From positions 3,926,001-3,990,000 of the forward strand of contig NZ_CP110139.1 in NCBI RefSeq assembly GCF_025979885.1: a DNA stretch of 64,000 nucleotides, given 5' to 3'. The notes under the pieces are model-generated. The model made no database searches. It was not told the DNA's origin and saw nothing but the letters and a program-made list of their open reading frames with translations. How positions within the stretch are numbered: position 1 is the stretch's first letter; each line of letters starts with the position of its first letter. The stretch comes from Hymenobacter sp. YIM 151500-1. Lineage in GTDB: Bacteria > Bacteroidota > Bacteroidia > Cytophagales > Hymenobacteraceae. This document shows positions 16,323 through 27,874 of the stretch, piece after piece. The translations under genes and the position numbers were made by a program.

Positions 16323-18389
16323 ATGAACTTTGACCGCAAAGACTACTCCAACGACACCCTGCTCCACCTCTACCAGCACCTGCTCAAGCCCCGGCTGATT
16401 GAGGAGAAAATGCTGATTTTGCTGCGCCAGGGCAAGGTGAGCAAGTGGTTTTCGGGCATCGGGCAGGAGGCTATTTCGGTGGGCAGCACCCTGGCCCTGG
16501 ATGAGGACGAGTACATCCTGCCCCTGCACCGCAACCTGGGCGTGTTCACGGGCCGCCACGTGCCGCTGGACCGCCTCTTTGCGCAGTGGCAGGGCAAAAC
16601 CCACGGCTTCACCAAGGGCCGCGACCGGAGCTTCCACTTCGGCACCAATGAGCACCACATCGTGGGCATGATTTCGCACTTGGGGCCGCAGCTGGCCGTG
16701 GCCGGCGGCATTGCCCTGGCCGATGTACTCGACCAGCGCCCCAAAGTCACCGTGACGTATAGCGGCGACGGCGGCGCCTCCGAGGGCGACTTCCACGAGG
16801 CCCTGAACGTGGCCGCCGTGTGGCAGCTGCCGGTCATCTTTATCATCGAAAACAACGGCTACGGCCTGAGCACGCCCTCCAACGAGCAGTTTCGCTTCAA
16901 GTCCTTTATCGACAAAGGCCCCGCCTACGGCATGGAGGCTGTGCAGGTAGACGGCAACAACGTGCTGGACGTGTACGACACTGTGCGCCGCCTGGCCCAG
17001 GACCTGCGCCAGAACCCGCGGCCCGTGCTGCTGGAGGCCCTCACGTTCCGGATGCGCGGGCACGAGGAAGCCTCTGGCACCAAGTACGTGCCCCAGGAGC
17101 TGTTTGAGCAGTGGGCCCAGAAAGACCCCGTAGATACCTACGAAAAGTGGCTGCTCCACGAAGGCATCCTGGACGAGGACGCCCGCATGCGCTACCGCGA
17201 AACCATCAAGCGCGAAATCGAAGAAGGCCTGCGCCTGGCCGACGCCCAGCCCATGCCCACCGCTGATGCGGCCGAGGAAGTGAGAGATATGTATGCGGTT
17301 GGTAGTAAGAAGTTGGTAGTTGGTAGTGGGACAACAGACGAGCGCAGCGACAACCCCGACGTCGTGCCCTTCGCGCCAATGCCTGCCACCGAAAACCAGC
17401 TTCCAACTACCAACTACCAACTACCAACCACCGAGAAGCGGTTTGTGGATGCCATTCAGGACGGGCTGCGGGTGAGCATGGAGCGGTTTCCGGAGCTGGT
17501 GCTGATGGGCCAGGACATTGCCGAGTACGGCGGGGTGTTCAAGATTACCGAGGGCTTCGTGCAGGAGTTTGGCAAGGGCCGGGTGCGCAACACGCCCCTG
17601 TGCGAGTCGGCCATTGTGGGAGCGGGGCTGGGGCTGAGCATCAAGGGCAAGAAGGCCATGGTGGAAATGCAGTTTGCCGATTTCGTAACCTGCGGCTTCA
17701 ACCAGATTGTGAACAACCTAGCTAAAAGCCATTACCGCTGGGGCCAGAACGCCGACGTGGTGGTGCGCATGCCCACCGGCGCCGGCACCGCCGCCGGGCC
17801 CTTCCATTCCCAGAGCAACGAGGCCTGGTTTACGCACACGCCCGGCCTGAAAGTGGTGTACCCCAGCAACCCCCACGACGCCAAAGGCCTGCTCTGCGCC
17901 GCCTTCGAGGACCCCAACCCGGTGATGTACTTCGAGCACAAGCTGCTCTACCGCAGCATCACGGGCCCCGTGCCCGACGGCTACTACACCACGCCCATTG
18001 GGGAGGCAGCCCTGGCCCGCGAGGGCGAGGAGCTGAGCATCATCACCTACGGGGCCGGGGTGCACTGGGCTCTGGCTCTGGCCGACGAGCTACACCTCTC
18101 GGCCGACATTCTGGACCTGCGCACCCTGCTGCCCTGGGACCAGCAGGCCGTGCGCCGCACCGTGGAAAAAACCGGCCGCGTCATCATCCTGCACGAAGAC
18201 ACGCTCACCGGCGGCCTAGGCGGCGAAATCGGGGCCTGGATTGCCGAGCACTGCTTCCAGCACCTCGACGCCCCCGTGCACCGCGTAGCCTCCCTCGACA
18301 CGGCCGTACCCTTCTCACCGCCCCTGGAAAAGGTGTTTTTGCCCCAGCAGCGCCTGCGCGAAACCGTGGAGAAGCTGCGCAGCTATTAA
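16323..18389 (+). CDS. 2-oxoacid dehydrogenase E1, fused alpha and beta subunits
   Basis: 688 residues. Alpha half (about 1-320) has the thiamine-diphosphate motif GDGGASEGD starting at residue 148 and ending with ENN at 176-178; the beta half (about 378-688) begins FVDAIQDGLRVSMERFPELVLMGQDIAEYGG and includes CESAIVGAGLGLSIKG and the C-terminal transketolase domain. It decarboxylates a 2-oxoacid and passes the acyl group to a lipoylated E2. The family covers branched-chain 2-oxoacids and pyruvate; branched-chain is more usual for this fused Bacteroidota form. The linker (about residues 325-370) is translated from an inverted repeat of GGTAGTT units, a probable in-frame insertion. A terminator follows. 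Confidence 0.9.
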   Translation: MNFDRKDYSNDTLLHLYQHLLKPRLIEEKMLILLRQGKVSKWFSGIGQEAISVGSTLALDEDEYILPLHRNLGVFTGRHVPLDRLFAQWQGKTHGFTKGRDRSFHFGTNEHHIVGMISHLGPQLAVAGGIALADVLDQRPKVTVTYSGDGGASEGDFHEALNVAAVWQLPVIFIIENNGYGLSTPSNEQFRFKSFIDKGPAYGMEAVQVDGNNVLDVYDTVRRLAQDLRQNPRPVLLEALTFRMRGHEEASGTKYVPQELFEQWAQKDPVDTYEKWLLHEGILDEDARMRYRETIKREIEEGLRLADAQPMPTADAAEEVRDMYAVGSKKLVVGSGTTDERSDNPDVVPFAPMPATENQLPTTNYQLPTTEKRFVDAIQDGLRVSMERFPELVLMGQDIAEYGGVFKITEGFVQEFGKGRVRNTPLCESAIVGAGLGLSIKGKKAMVEMQFADFVTCGFNQIVNNLAKSHYRWGQNADVVVRMPTGAGTAAGPFHSQSNEAWFTHTPGLKVVYPSNPHDAKGLLCAAFEDPNPVMYFEHKLLYRSITGPVPDGYYTTPIGEAALAREGEELSIITYGAGVHWALALADELHLSADILDLRTLLPWDQQAVRRTVEKTGRVIILHEDTLTGGLGGEIGAWIAEHCFQHLDAPVHRVASLDTAVPFSPPLEKVFLPQQRLRETVEKLRSY
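17298..17432. repeat. Inverted repeat of GTTGGTAGT units inside the E1 gene
   Basis: The left arm (17298-17328) consists of repeated GGTTGGTAGT-type units. The right arm (17400-17432) is its complement, CCAACTACCAACTACCAAC. The 70 bases between include a GC-rich core. The whole is in frame with the E1 coding sequence and falls exactly at the alpha/beta linker, giving low-complexity LVVGSG and LPTTNYQLPTT peptides. Confidence 0.75.
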
Positions 18390-18404
18390 TCCGGCTCCGT
18401 GCCT

Positions 18405-18437
18405 GCTGGGCCGCGCTTTACAACGGCCCAGCTTTTG
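18405..18437 (+). terminator. Terminator of the E1 gene
   Basis: Stem GCTGGGCCG/CGGCCCAGC has a ten-base loop and is followed by TTTT, 15 bases after the E1 stop. Confidence 0.72.
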
Positions 18438-18466
18438 CTACACTCCGCGCGCCTCTTTCGCCCGCC

Positions 18467-18769
18467 ATGAAGTTGAAATTCACCCGCTTGTTTCCGCTGC
18501 TGGTCCTGCTGTTGCTACTGGGCGCCGCGTGCCGCCCCTACCGTCTGCCCACGCCCAAGGGGCCGCCCCAGCCCAAAGCCAAGAAAACCCGCAACATCGA
18601 CAACGAATCGGCGGACGGCCGGGCGCTGGTGGTAGAAAAGGAGGCCGTTAAAACCGAGAAGAACAGCTACGACAAAAACGGCCTGCTGAAAAAGCCCAAG
18701 TATGAGCGCCGCCGCCTCAAGCATAAAGTCGGCCAGCGCAAGTTTATGGGCATTGTGCTGCCGTGGTAA
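18467..18769 (+). CDS. Small basic lipoprotein, unknown function
   Basis: 100 residues. Lipoprotein signal LFPLLVLLLLLGAACRPY (lipobox GAAC) gives a short, Lys/Arg-rich mature chain (KKPKYERRRLKHKVGQRKF) of about 80 residues with several prolines at the start. It is probably a small periplasmic or outer-membrane lipoprotein. A similar small exported basic protein gene follows 38 bases downstream; they may form an operon running on to ytxJ. Confidence 0.6.
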   Translation: MKLKFTRLFPLLVLLLLLGAACRPYRLPTPKGPPQPKAKKTRNIDNESADGRALVVEKEAVKTEKNSYDKNGLLKKPKYERRRLKHKVGQRKFMGIVLPW

Positions 18770-18807
18770 GGCATTTTAGTACCCTCTCCTTAATCTTCCC
18801 CTGCCCC

Positions 18808-19149
18808 ATGCGTCGTCTACTTGGATTTGGTGTGCTGCTGATTAGCCTATGGCAGGCTTCGGCGGCGCATGCCCAGCTGGAATCTACCAGCCCGGCCCAC
18901 CAGCGGGCCGCCAACCGCCGCGCCCTGCGTGAAGCCCGCCAGGTCAAAGCCGAATACAAGGAGTCGCACCTGACCGTGACCAAGGTGGAAGTGACGCCCG
19001 GCAAGGGTGGGCGCCAGGCCGTGCGCAAGCCCACCGACGGCCGCCAGAACTACCAGTTCGACCGAACGGGCACGCCGCGCGTAAGCGAACCATCCCGCAT
19101 TGGTTTGCGTCTGCGGAAGAAACGCCCAGCCTCCACCCCTAAGTCCTAG
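18808..19149 (+). CDS. Small exported basic protein, unknown function
   Basis: 113 residues from the ATG at 18808, which begins a signal peptide (RRLLGFGVLLISLWQASAAHAQ); the frame is open back to 18763. The mature part is rich in Arg/Lys (RAANRRALREARQVKAEYKES; SRIGLRLRKKRPAS) and contains VTKVEVTPGKGGR. No family is recognised. It is in series with the preceding lipoprotein gene and 11 bases before ytxJ, so probably co-transcribed. Confidence 0.55.
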   Translation: MRRLLGFGVLLISLWQASAAHAQLESTSPAHQRAANRRALREARQVKAEYKESHLTVTKVEVTPGKGGRQAVRKPTDGRQNYQFDRTGTPRVSEPSRIGLRLRKKRPASTPKS

Positions 19150-19160
19150 CAAGCACCCGT

Positions 19161-19502
19161 ATGACTCCCTGGCAGCCCCTTACCCAGCCCGAGCAACTCA
19201 CCGACATTGTGCGCGAGTCGTTCGAGCATCCGGTTCTTATCTTCAAGCACAGCACTTCCTGCTCCATCAGCGCCGCCGCCAAAAGCAAGCTGGAACGCCA
19301 GTGGCCCGAGGCCGACCTGAGCGGCGCCACGCTCTACTACCTCGATTTGCTGCGCTACCGCCCCATTTCCAACGAAATAGCCCAGCAGTTCGGCATCCGC
19401 CACGAGTCGCCCCAGCTGCTGCTCATCCAAAACGGCGAGTGCCAGTACGACGCCTCCCACATGGGCATCCGCCTCAGCGAGGTAAAAGAGGTAATCGGGT
19501 AG
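19161..19502 (+). CDS. ytxJ: YtxJ-like bacillithiol system redox protein (monothiol bacilliredoxin)
   Basis: 113 residues, thioredoxin-like fold. The active-site segment is LIFKHSTSCSISAAAK with a single cysteine at residue 34, as in YtxJ/BrxC-type proteins of bacillithiol-using bacteria. The conserved DLLRYRPISNEIAQQFGI and HESPQLLLI follow (cis-Pro segment). Proteins of this type are linked to removal of bacillithiol from cysteines of oxidised proteins. Its presence suggests that the organism makes bacillithiol; the biosynthetic genes are not in the window. The stop codon abuts a 391-base fold-back repeat. Confidence 0.85.
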   Translation: MTPWQPLTQPEQLTDIVRESFEHPVLIFKHSTSCSISAAAKSKLERQWPEADLSGATLYYLDLLRYRPISNEIAQQFGIRHESPQLLLIQNGECQYDASHMGIRLSEVKEVIG

Positions 19503-19893
19503 GCCTCACCCCCCGGCCCCCTCTCCCGTGGAGAGGGGGAGCCTGACGACAGACGTTCTGCGCCGCCCCGTCGGCTAGCGCCTCCAGAACGGCTACCTGC
19601 CTATAGTAGCACAGTGGCCGCGTAGCGGCTCAAGAAGTGTAGCAGCAATAACACGTAGAAGAATGTAGCGCCGCGTAGCGGTGCAAGAGACGTTCGGGCG
19701 TCTCTTGCACCGCTACGCGGCGCTATGCTGTTCTTTCCCATCCCTCTACAAACCTGTAGGCCGCTACGCGGCCGTGACATCTGCTGCCGTTCTGAGTGGT
19801 AGCCGTACTGGAGGCGGTAGCCGACAGAGCGGCGCAGAACGATCTGGCGTCTGGCTCCCCCTCTCCACGGGAGAGGGGGCCGGGGGGTGAGGC
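19503..19893. repeat. Nested 391-base fold-back element between convergent genes
   Basis: Three nested inverted pairs are visible. The outer pair, 19503-19543 with 19853-19893, is identical over 41 bases. The middle pair, 19554-19596 with 19799-19841, matches 39 of 43. The inner pair, 19666-19692 with 19699-19725, is identical over 27 with a six-base loop. A further 13-base pair (GGCCGCGTAGCGG and complement) lies between. The element starts one base after the ytxJ stop and ends three bases before the OsmC stop. It has no credible reading frame. Confidence 0.9.
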
Positions 19894-19896
19894 AAC

Positions 19897-20301
19897 CTAC
19901 GCGTATGTAAACTGAACCTGCTGCTTGATTTCGGGGTTGAGGCTGAGAGCCACGGGGCAGGTGCGGGCGGCGTTTTCCAACACGGCCCGTTCCTTGTCGG
20001 TGAGCGAGGCGGGCATCTGAAAATGCACGTCGAGCTGGCCGATGCGCCGGGGTTCGGCCAGCATGTGCTTGGTTACGTCCCAGCGCACTGCTGTCAGGTC
20101 GAGCTGGTGTCGCTCGGCCACAATGCCCATGATGGTCATCATGCAGGAGCCCAGGGCCGCGCCTACCAGGTCGGTAGGCGAAAAGGCCTCGCCCCGGCCG
20201 TGGTTGTCTACGGGGGCGTCGGTCAGGATGGTGTTGCCGGAAGCTACGTGCGTGGCTTCGGTGCGCAGGTGGCCGGCGTAGTGGGCGGTGGCGGTAGGCA
20301 T
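19897..20301 (-). CDS. OsmC family peroxidase-like protein
   Basis: 134 residues. The two reactive cysteines of the OsmC/Ohr fold are present: C53 in ALGSCMMTIMGI and C115 in ARTCPVALSLNP. PTDLVGAALGSC is the family signature. OsmC proteins reduce organic hydroperoxides in the cytoplasm using thiol reductants. The YeaR/YhfA-like subgroup of OsmC is also possible. The gene converges with ytxJ, another thiol-redox gene, across the fold-back repeat. Confidence 0.87.
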   Translation of the reverse strand: MPTATAHYAGHLRTEATHVASGNTILTDAPVDNHGRGEAFSPTDLVGAALGSCMMTIMGIVAERHQLDLTAVRWDVTKHMLAEPRRIGQLDVHFQMPASLTDKERAVLENAARTCPVALSLNPEIKQQVQFTYA

Positions 20302-20414
20302 CGGTCAGGAAATAAGGTAACGGTATGCTCGTAAATTTACGTACTTTCGGAAGTATCGGCTCCGTGGCGGAGCCGCTCCGTCATCTTCATCGTCTTTGCT
20401 GCTCTCTCTGTCCC

Positions 20415-21227
20415 GTGCGTGTTCTATCTGCTTCCCAAAGAACCTTGCTTCTCGGTTTGCTGAGCGTGGGGCCGGCGGCCCTGGCCCAGCAGCGCACCGC
20501 GCCGGCCGCCTCGGCCAACGATGAGCCCCCCTACCGCAAGGAATTTGTGTACGGCGTCAACTTCAACACCCGCGGCGGCCTTATCGGCGGGGCATCGGTG
20601 CGGTCTACGCGCGTGCTCAGCCAGGAGTGGGCCCGGTTCTGGGGCATTGAAGCCGTGGAGGTGAAGCACCCCAAAGAGCAGAAAATTATCAGCCCCTTCA
20701 CGGGCGGGGGCTACGTGCCGGGCAAGGCCAATTACTTGTTCGTGCTGCGTCCATCGGTGGGGGTGCAGCGCGTCATCTTCCGCAAAGCCGCTGAGTCGGG
20801 CGTGCAGGTAAATGCTTTGGTCGGAGCCGGCCCTTCTATTGGCCTGCTCATGCCCTACTACATCACCTACGACTACACCCAGCGCGACGGTCAGGGCCGG
20901 CCGGTACCCGGCGCCGCCATCGACATCCGCAACGAGCAGTACGACCCCGACAAGCACGGACAAACCCAGCTGGTTATTGACCGGGCCCCGCTGTTCACCG
21001 GCGTCAGCGAGACCAGAGTCAACGTGGGTGCCCACCTGCGGGCGGCGCTCAGCTTCGAGTATGGCCGCTACCGCGACGCCGTGGCCGGTATCGAAACCGG
21101 GGCTTTGGTGGAAGCCTACCCTAAACGCCTTACCATCCTGCGCAGTAGCCTGGTAACCGACGACAGCCTCAACGACCTGTTTTTCCCCTCGGTGTACCTC
21201 ACCTTGTACCTGGGCCAGCGCAATTAA
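20415..21227 (+). CDS. Exported outer-membrane beta-barrel protein, GTG start
   Basis: 270 residues from the GTG at 20415, chosen because RVLSASQRTLLLGLLSVGPAALAQ is a signal peptide; the frame is open back to an ATG at 20325. The body has long amphipathic strands (EFVYGVNFNTRGGLIGGASVRSTRV; VGAHLRAALSFEYGRYRDAVAGIE) and a C-terminal strand ending YLTLYLGQRN, as in Bacteroidota outer-membrane barrels. Function unknown. It is followed on the same strand by lipA, which has its own promoter-like motif. Confidence 0.62.
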   Translation: MRVLSASQRTLLLGLLSVGPAALAQQRTAPAASANDEPPYRKEFVYGVNFNTRGGLIGGASVRSTRVLSQEWARFWGIEAVEVKHPKEQKIISPFTGGGYVPGKANYLFVLRPSVGVQRVIFRKAAESGVQVNALVGAGPSIGLLMPYYITYDYTQRDGQGRPVPGAAIDIRNEQYDPDKHGQTQLVIDRAPLFTGVSETRVNVGAHLRAALSFEYGRYRDAVAGIETGALVEAYPKRLTILRSSLVTDDSLNDLFFPSVYLTLYLGQRN

Positions 21228-21412
21228 GCTGTAGCGTTGAAGCGCAAACTATAGCTGCGCTGATCTACGGTTGTAGTTCGCATGTTGGCGGGTATTAGAA
21301 CGATGCCGCCCCAACAATGTGGGATACGCGAGCTATACGTTTGTGCTACAGCCTCTGCCCCTCCGCAAACAAAGTCCCGGTCCGGCTGTCTCCATCTCAC
21401 ACCATCCCCCGT

Positions 21413-21420
21413 TACCTTTG
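21413..21420 (+). promoter_or_regulatory. Putative -7 element of lipA
   Basis: TACCTTTG matches TAnnTTTG and lies four bases before the lipA ATG. If used, the leader would be almost absent; no -33 partner is clear. Confidence 0.35.
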
Positions 21421-21424
21421 CAGC

Positions 21425-22339
21425 ATGGACGACCTGTTGCTGACCCTGCCTATTATTCAGCCCCAAGCGGCGGCTCCCGCCGTGCCTGCCAAGCCCCGCA
21501 AGCCGGACTGGCTGCGCGTGAAGCTGCCCGTGGGCCCGGCCTACGCCAATGTGCGCCGTTTGGTGGATGAGCATAAGCTGCACACCATTTGTGAGTCGGG
21601 CAACTGCCCCAACATGGGCGAGTGCTGGGGCGCGGGCACGGCTACGTTCATGATTCTGGGCAACGTATGCACCCGTTCCTGCTCGTTCTGCGCCGTAGCC
21701 ACCGGCCGACCCACTGAGTACGATACCGATGAGCCCCGCCGCGTGGCCGAGGCCATTTTGTTGATGGGCGTCAAGCACGCCGTCATTACCTCCGTCAACC
21801 GCGACGAGCTAAAGGACCGGGGCGCTAGCATCTGGCACGAAACCGTGGTGCGCGTCAAGCAGCTCAGCCCCGAAACCACCATCGAAACCCTGATTCCGGA
21901 CGTAAAGGCCAACTGGGACGCCCTGGACGTGATGATTGCAGGTGGGCAGGAAGTGGTGTCGCACAACATGGAAACTGTGGGTAGCCTCTACCGCCTGGTG
22001 CGCCCCCAGGCCAAGTACGACCGGAGCCTGGAGCAGATTCGGCGTACCAAGCAGGCCGGTAAGCGCACCAAGTCGGGCATCATGCTAGGCCTGGGCGAAA
22101 CCAAGGAGGAGATGTACCGCGCCATGGACGACCTCGTTGCCAACGGCCTCGACATCCTGACCCTGGGCCAGTACCTGCAACCCACCAAGCGCCACCTCGA
22201 AGTAGCCGAGTTCATCCATCCCGACCTGTTCGCCCATTACCGGGAAGAGGGCCTGCGCCGTGGCCTGAAGTACGTGGAAAGCGGCCCACTCGTGCGCAGC
22301 TCCTACCACGCCGAGCGCCACGTCAACGTGCCGATTTAA
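21425..22339 (+). CDS. lipA: Lipoyl synthase LipA
   Basis: 304 residues from the ATG at 21425; the frame is open upstream but lacks family sequence. A radical-SAM enzyme that inserts two sulfurs into octanoyl groups on E2 and GcvH domains. Both iron-sulfur motifs are present: the auxiliary cluster C56/C61/C67 in [12 protein letters not shown] and the radical-SAM CX3CX2C at C82/C86/C89 in CTRSCSFC. The C-terminal RSSYHAER supplies the conserved Ser. It acts in the cytoplasm. E1, SucA/SucB and GcvP in this window all belong to systems that depend on its product. Confidence 0.96.
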   Translation: MDDLLLTLPIIQPQAAAPAVPAKPRKPDWLRVKLPVGPAYANVRRLVDEHKLHTICESGNCPNMGECWGAGTATFMILGNVCTRSCSFCAVATGRPTEYDTDEPRRVAEAILLMGVKHAVITSVNRDELKDRGASIWHETVVRVKQLSPETTIETLIPDVKANWDALDVMIAGGQEVVSHNMETVGSLYRLVRPQAKYDRSLEQIRRTKQAGKRTKSGIMLGLGETKEEMYRAMDDLVANGLDILTLGQYLQPTKRHLEVAEFIHPDLFAHYREEGLRRGLKYVESGPLVRSSYHAERHVNVPI

Positions 22340-22361
22340 TTTTTCCTAAGTATCACTACTG

Positions 22362-22556
22362 ATGGAAAAGGCACTGAAACAAAGGATTCACGAAGTAGTA
22401 GACCAGCTGCCAGCAGATTCCATGCTGGATGATCTAATGTTGCAGCTCTACGTTTTGCGTTCCATAGAACTGGGTTTGGCAGACCAAGCAGCCGGGCGGT
22501 TAATTCCCCACCATCAGGTCAGGGAGTACATAGATAAACTTCGCCGTAAGCAGTGA
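22362..22556 (+). CDS. Small antitoxin-like protein, apparently orphan
   Basis: 64 residues. EKALKQRIHEVVDQLPADSMLDDLMLQLYVLRSIELGLADQAAGRLIPHHQVREYIDKLRRK resembles the short helical antitoxins that precede RelE/ParE toxins (an E-G/A-x-x-D-x-A-x-G-R/x-I-x-H-x-x-V pattern near the end). It starts 22 bases after lipA. Its TGA overlaps an ATG (TGATG) that opens only a 22-codon frame running into a terminator, so the expected toxin seems to be lost. Confidence 0.6.
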   Translation: MEKALKQRIHEVVDQLPADSMLDDLMLQLYVLRSIELGLADQAAGRLIPHHQVREYIDKLRRKQ

Positions 22557-22621
22557 TGGACAGACCTGATACTAGTCAACGAAAAAGCCCTTTCCTACTA
22601 CAGGAAAGGGCTTCTTTGTGA
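22556..22621 (+). pseudogene. Possible stub of the lost toxin gene
   Basis: An ATG overlapping the antitoxin stop by one base opens a 22-codon frame (MDRPDTSQRKSPFLL...), which ends within the terminator hairpin. The TGATG overlap is typical of antitoxin-toxin pairs, so this may be what is left of a toxin start. The protein itself shows no toxin motif, so the call is tentative. Confidence 0.25.
22582..22617. terminator. Terminator between antitoxin-like gene and DUF4136 gene
   Basis: Twelve-base stem AAGCCCTTTCCT/AGGAAAGGGCTT with a five-base loop, an A-run before and a CTTT end, between convergent genes. Confidence 0.75.
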
Positions 22622-22640
22622 GTTGAAGTCAAGGGCAGCC

Positions 22641-23240
22641 TTACCGGCGGGCTTGCTGATCGTGGGGCGGGTAGTTACCCAGAATGCTGTTGACGATGCG
22701 GTGCACTTCAGTTTCCGAAATGGTTTGCTCGTCGAGTTGGGCTTGGCCCTGGCCGCGCCACGCTAGCTCCTTGCGGCGGGCATCCACCAAGTCGATGATG
22801 ACCGTGCCGGCTTTGTAGTCGGTGACGGGGGGCAGGCCGCGGCCGTACCAGCCGCCGTAGCCGTACCAGAACGGGTAGCCACCGAAGGCGCCGGGGTTAG
22901 CCCGCTGCTTGTCTTCCACACGGGCGCTGTAAGCCACGTACACGTCCGGGTTCTTGTCGGTGAAGGTGAGGCCCTTCTGTGCCAGCTCCCGCTCTACCGC
23001 CGCCCGGATGCGCTTGTCCAGGAACGACTGGTAGCCCTGAGCCGGGCCGCCTTCGGTGTCAGTGGGCTGCTGGGGGTACCAGGCCCAGGTTTTGTAGGTG
23101 CGGAAGTTGACCGAGTGGTCGAAGTCTGTATTCACTCCCACGCGGGCCGTGGAAGCGCAGCCGCTCACGCCGAGCAGCAGCGAAAGACCCAGCACTGACA
23201 ACGCCAGCGGCCGAGCCAGAAAACGGGAAATGCGGTTCAT
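22641..23240 (-). CDS. DUF4136 domain lipoprotein
   Basis: 199 residues. Lipoprotein signal VLGLSLLLGVSGCAST (lipobox VSGC), then DFDHSVNFRTYKTWAWYP, the recognisable start of DUF4136, then IRAAVERELAQKGLTFTDKNPDVYVAYSARVEDKQ. A Gly/Tyr/Trp-rich loop (FGGYPFWYGYGGWYGRGLPP) precedes the last conserved block GTVIIDLVDARRKELAWRGQGQA. The mature protein is an envelope lipoprotein of unknown role. It is monocistronic by appearance. Confidence 0.85.
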   Translation of the reverse strand: MNRISRFLARPLALSVLGLSLLLGVSGCASTARVGVNTDFDHSVNFRTYKTWAWYPQQPTDTEGGPAQGYQSFLDKRIRAAVERELAQKGLTFTDKNPDVYVAYSARVEDKQRANPGAFGGYPFWYGYGGWYGRGLPPVTDYKAGTVIIDLVDARRKELAWRGQGQAQLDEQTISETEVHRIVNSILGNYPPHDQQARR

Positions 23241-23420
23241 ATAAGAGGGAAATCAGTGAATGAAAAGCCAAGCGGCAGCAGACGCTAAGTGCTTCGTTTG
23301 GCGTCGTGATAAGAACAGTGGCGCCTGGGCCGTCGTTCCCGAAAATACGCGGCATGACGAATAATTTTGCTGCCTGTTTGACCACCGAAAAAGCCTTGGG
23401 AAGGGGCCAATCTGCACCAC

Positions 23421-23453
23421 AAAAAAGGCCCCGCAACCATCGTTGCGGGGCCT
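23421..23453 (-). terminator. Terminator of gcvP
   Basis: Stem AGGCCCCGCAA/TTGCGGGGCCT with a six-base loop; on the minus strand it is followed by a T-run. It lies about 60 bases past the gcvP stop. Confidence 0.82.
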
Positions 23454-23511
23454 CTGTGCTTTTGAGAAGTAGGGCTAAAAATCTAACTTCTCATGTCTCA
23501 CTGTCTAAGCT

Positions 23512-26439
<2,928 letters not shown>

Positions 26440-26650
26440 AAATGAGTGGGTAAGGGTGGCGAGTGGGGCAGCCCGGTGCGGGCTCCTACAAAGGTAGCGC
26501 GAAAAGGCTTCACCCTTAAACCGATAAGTGGGCAAATGTTTGGCGTGGGAAGTCCTCCCGAATAGGGAGCACGGGGCGCAGCCGCGCGCCATCAGCAGCA
26601 TCGGTTCAGTCGGGCGCCTTGCTACCTTTACTGTCCCAACCACCCCCACC

Positions 26651-27874
26651 ATGCGCCCTCTCACCATTGGCCTCATCTGCGAAGGCAAAACCCCACCCGA
26701 CAAGCGCGTACCGCTCACGCCCAAAAAATGCGTGGAAGCCGAAAGCACGTATCCCGGTTTGCAGATAGTTGTGCAGGAAAGCGCCATTCGGTGCTTCAAG
26801 GACCAGGAGTACCGCGACCTGGGCATTACGGTGCGGCCCGATGTGGCGGATTGCGACATTCTGATGGGCGTGAAAGAGGTGCCGGTCAACCAGCTGATTC
26901 CAGGCAAAACCTACCTGTTCTTCTCCCATACCGTCAAGAAGCAGCCCGCCAACCGGGAGCTGCTGCGGCAGGTACTGAAGAAGAACATTACCCTTATCGA
27001 CTACGAGCTGCTGACCAACGAGCAGGGGGAGCGAATCGTGGCGTTTGGGCGCTGGGCCGGCATTGTAGGAGCCTACAACGGCCTGCTGACCTACGGCCGC
27101 AAGCATGGCCTCTACGAGCTGAAGCCGGCCTGGCAGTGCGTCGATATGGAGGACATGCAGGAAGAGTTTTTTAAGGTGAAAAAACTGCCGCCCATTAAGA
27201 TGGCCGTGACCGGTACGGGGCGCGTGGCCCAGGGCGCCGTGGAAGTGCTGAACCGCATGGGCCTGCGGCAAGTAAGCGTATACGATTACCTGTACCACGA
27301 CTTCCGGGAGCCCGTGTACACCCAGCTGCGCAGCAGTGACTACAACCGCCGCCGCGACGGCCGCGTCTGGGACACGCCCGACTTCCACCGCTACCCCGAG
27401 GAGTATGAGTCTACGTTCGGCAAATTTTTGCCGGTGACAGACCTGCTCATTGCCTGCGCCTACTGGCACCCGGCGGCCCCGCGCCTGTTCGAGGAAGCTG
27501 ACACGCGCCGCCCCGATTTCCGCATCAACACCATTGCCGACGTAACCTGCGACGTCAACGGCTCTATCCCCACCACCAAGCGCGCCAGCAGCATCCCGGC
27601 GCCGGCTTACGACTACAACTGCCAGACTGGCGAACTGGAGCCGGCGTACTCGGGGCCGTCTAACATCACCGTCATGGCCGTGGACAACCTGCCCTGCGAG
27701 CTGCCCCGCAACGCCTCCCGCGACTTCGGCCGCCAGCTACTCGACAACGTGTTTCCCCACCTGGTGGGCGCCGCCGACGGCCACCTTGACGACGTAGTGG
27801 AGCGCGCCATCATTGCCCGCGCCGGCCGCCTCACCGAGCGGTACCAGTACCTGAGCGACTACGTGGCGGAATGA
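26651..27874 (+). CDS. Saccharopine/alanine dehydrogenase-like NAD(P) oxidoreductase
   Basis: 407 residues from the ATG at 26651. The N-terminus [21 protein letters not shown] has the R-x-x-L-x-P pattern of the alanine dehydrogenase/transhydrogenase N domain, closest to lysine-forming saccharopine dehydrogenases (KxPPDKRVxLTP). [15 protein letters not shown] is also of that type. The Rossmann motif [15 protein letters not shown] follows. The C-terminal half has [19 protein letters not shown]. The reaction is uncertain: it may be a diverged saccharopine dehydrogenase whose real substrate is unknown. Divergent from gcvP with about 210 bases between. Its stop lies inside an inverted repeat arm. 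Confidence 0.78.
   Translation: MRPLTIGLICEGKTPPDKRVPLTPKKCVEAESTYPGLQIVVQESAIRCFKDQEYRDLGITVRPDVADCDILMGVKEVPVNQLIPGKTYLFFSHTVKKQPANRELLRQVLKKNITLIDYELLTNEQGERIVAFGRWAGIVGAYNGLLTYGRKHGLYELKPAWQCVDMEDMQEEFFKVKKLPPIKMAVTGTGRVAQGAVEVLNRMGLRQVSVYDYLYHDFREPVYTQLRSSDYNRRRDGRVWDTPDFHRYPEEYESTFGKFLPVTDLLIACAYWHPAAPRLFEEADTRRPDFRINTIADVTCDVNGSIPTTKRASSIPAPAYDYNCQTGELEPAYSGPSNITVMAVDNLPCELPRNASRDFGRQLLDNVFPHLVGAADGHLDDVVERAIIARAGRLTERYQYLSDYVAE

Noticed and set aside
19503..19893. Small non-coding RNA gene or tRNA in the fold-back
   Set aside because: The pairing is of repeat type with near-identical arms; no tRNA-like cloverleaf or promoter/terminator pair was seen. Transcription cannot be excluded from sequence alone.
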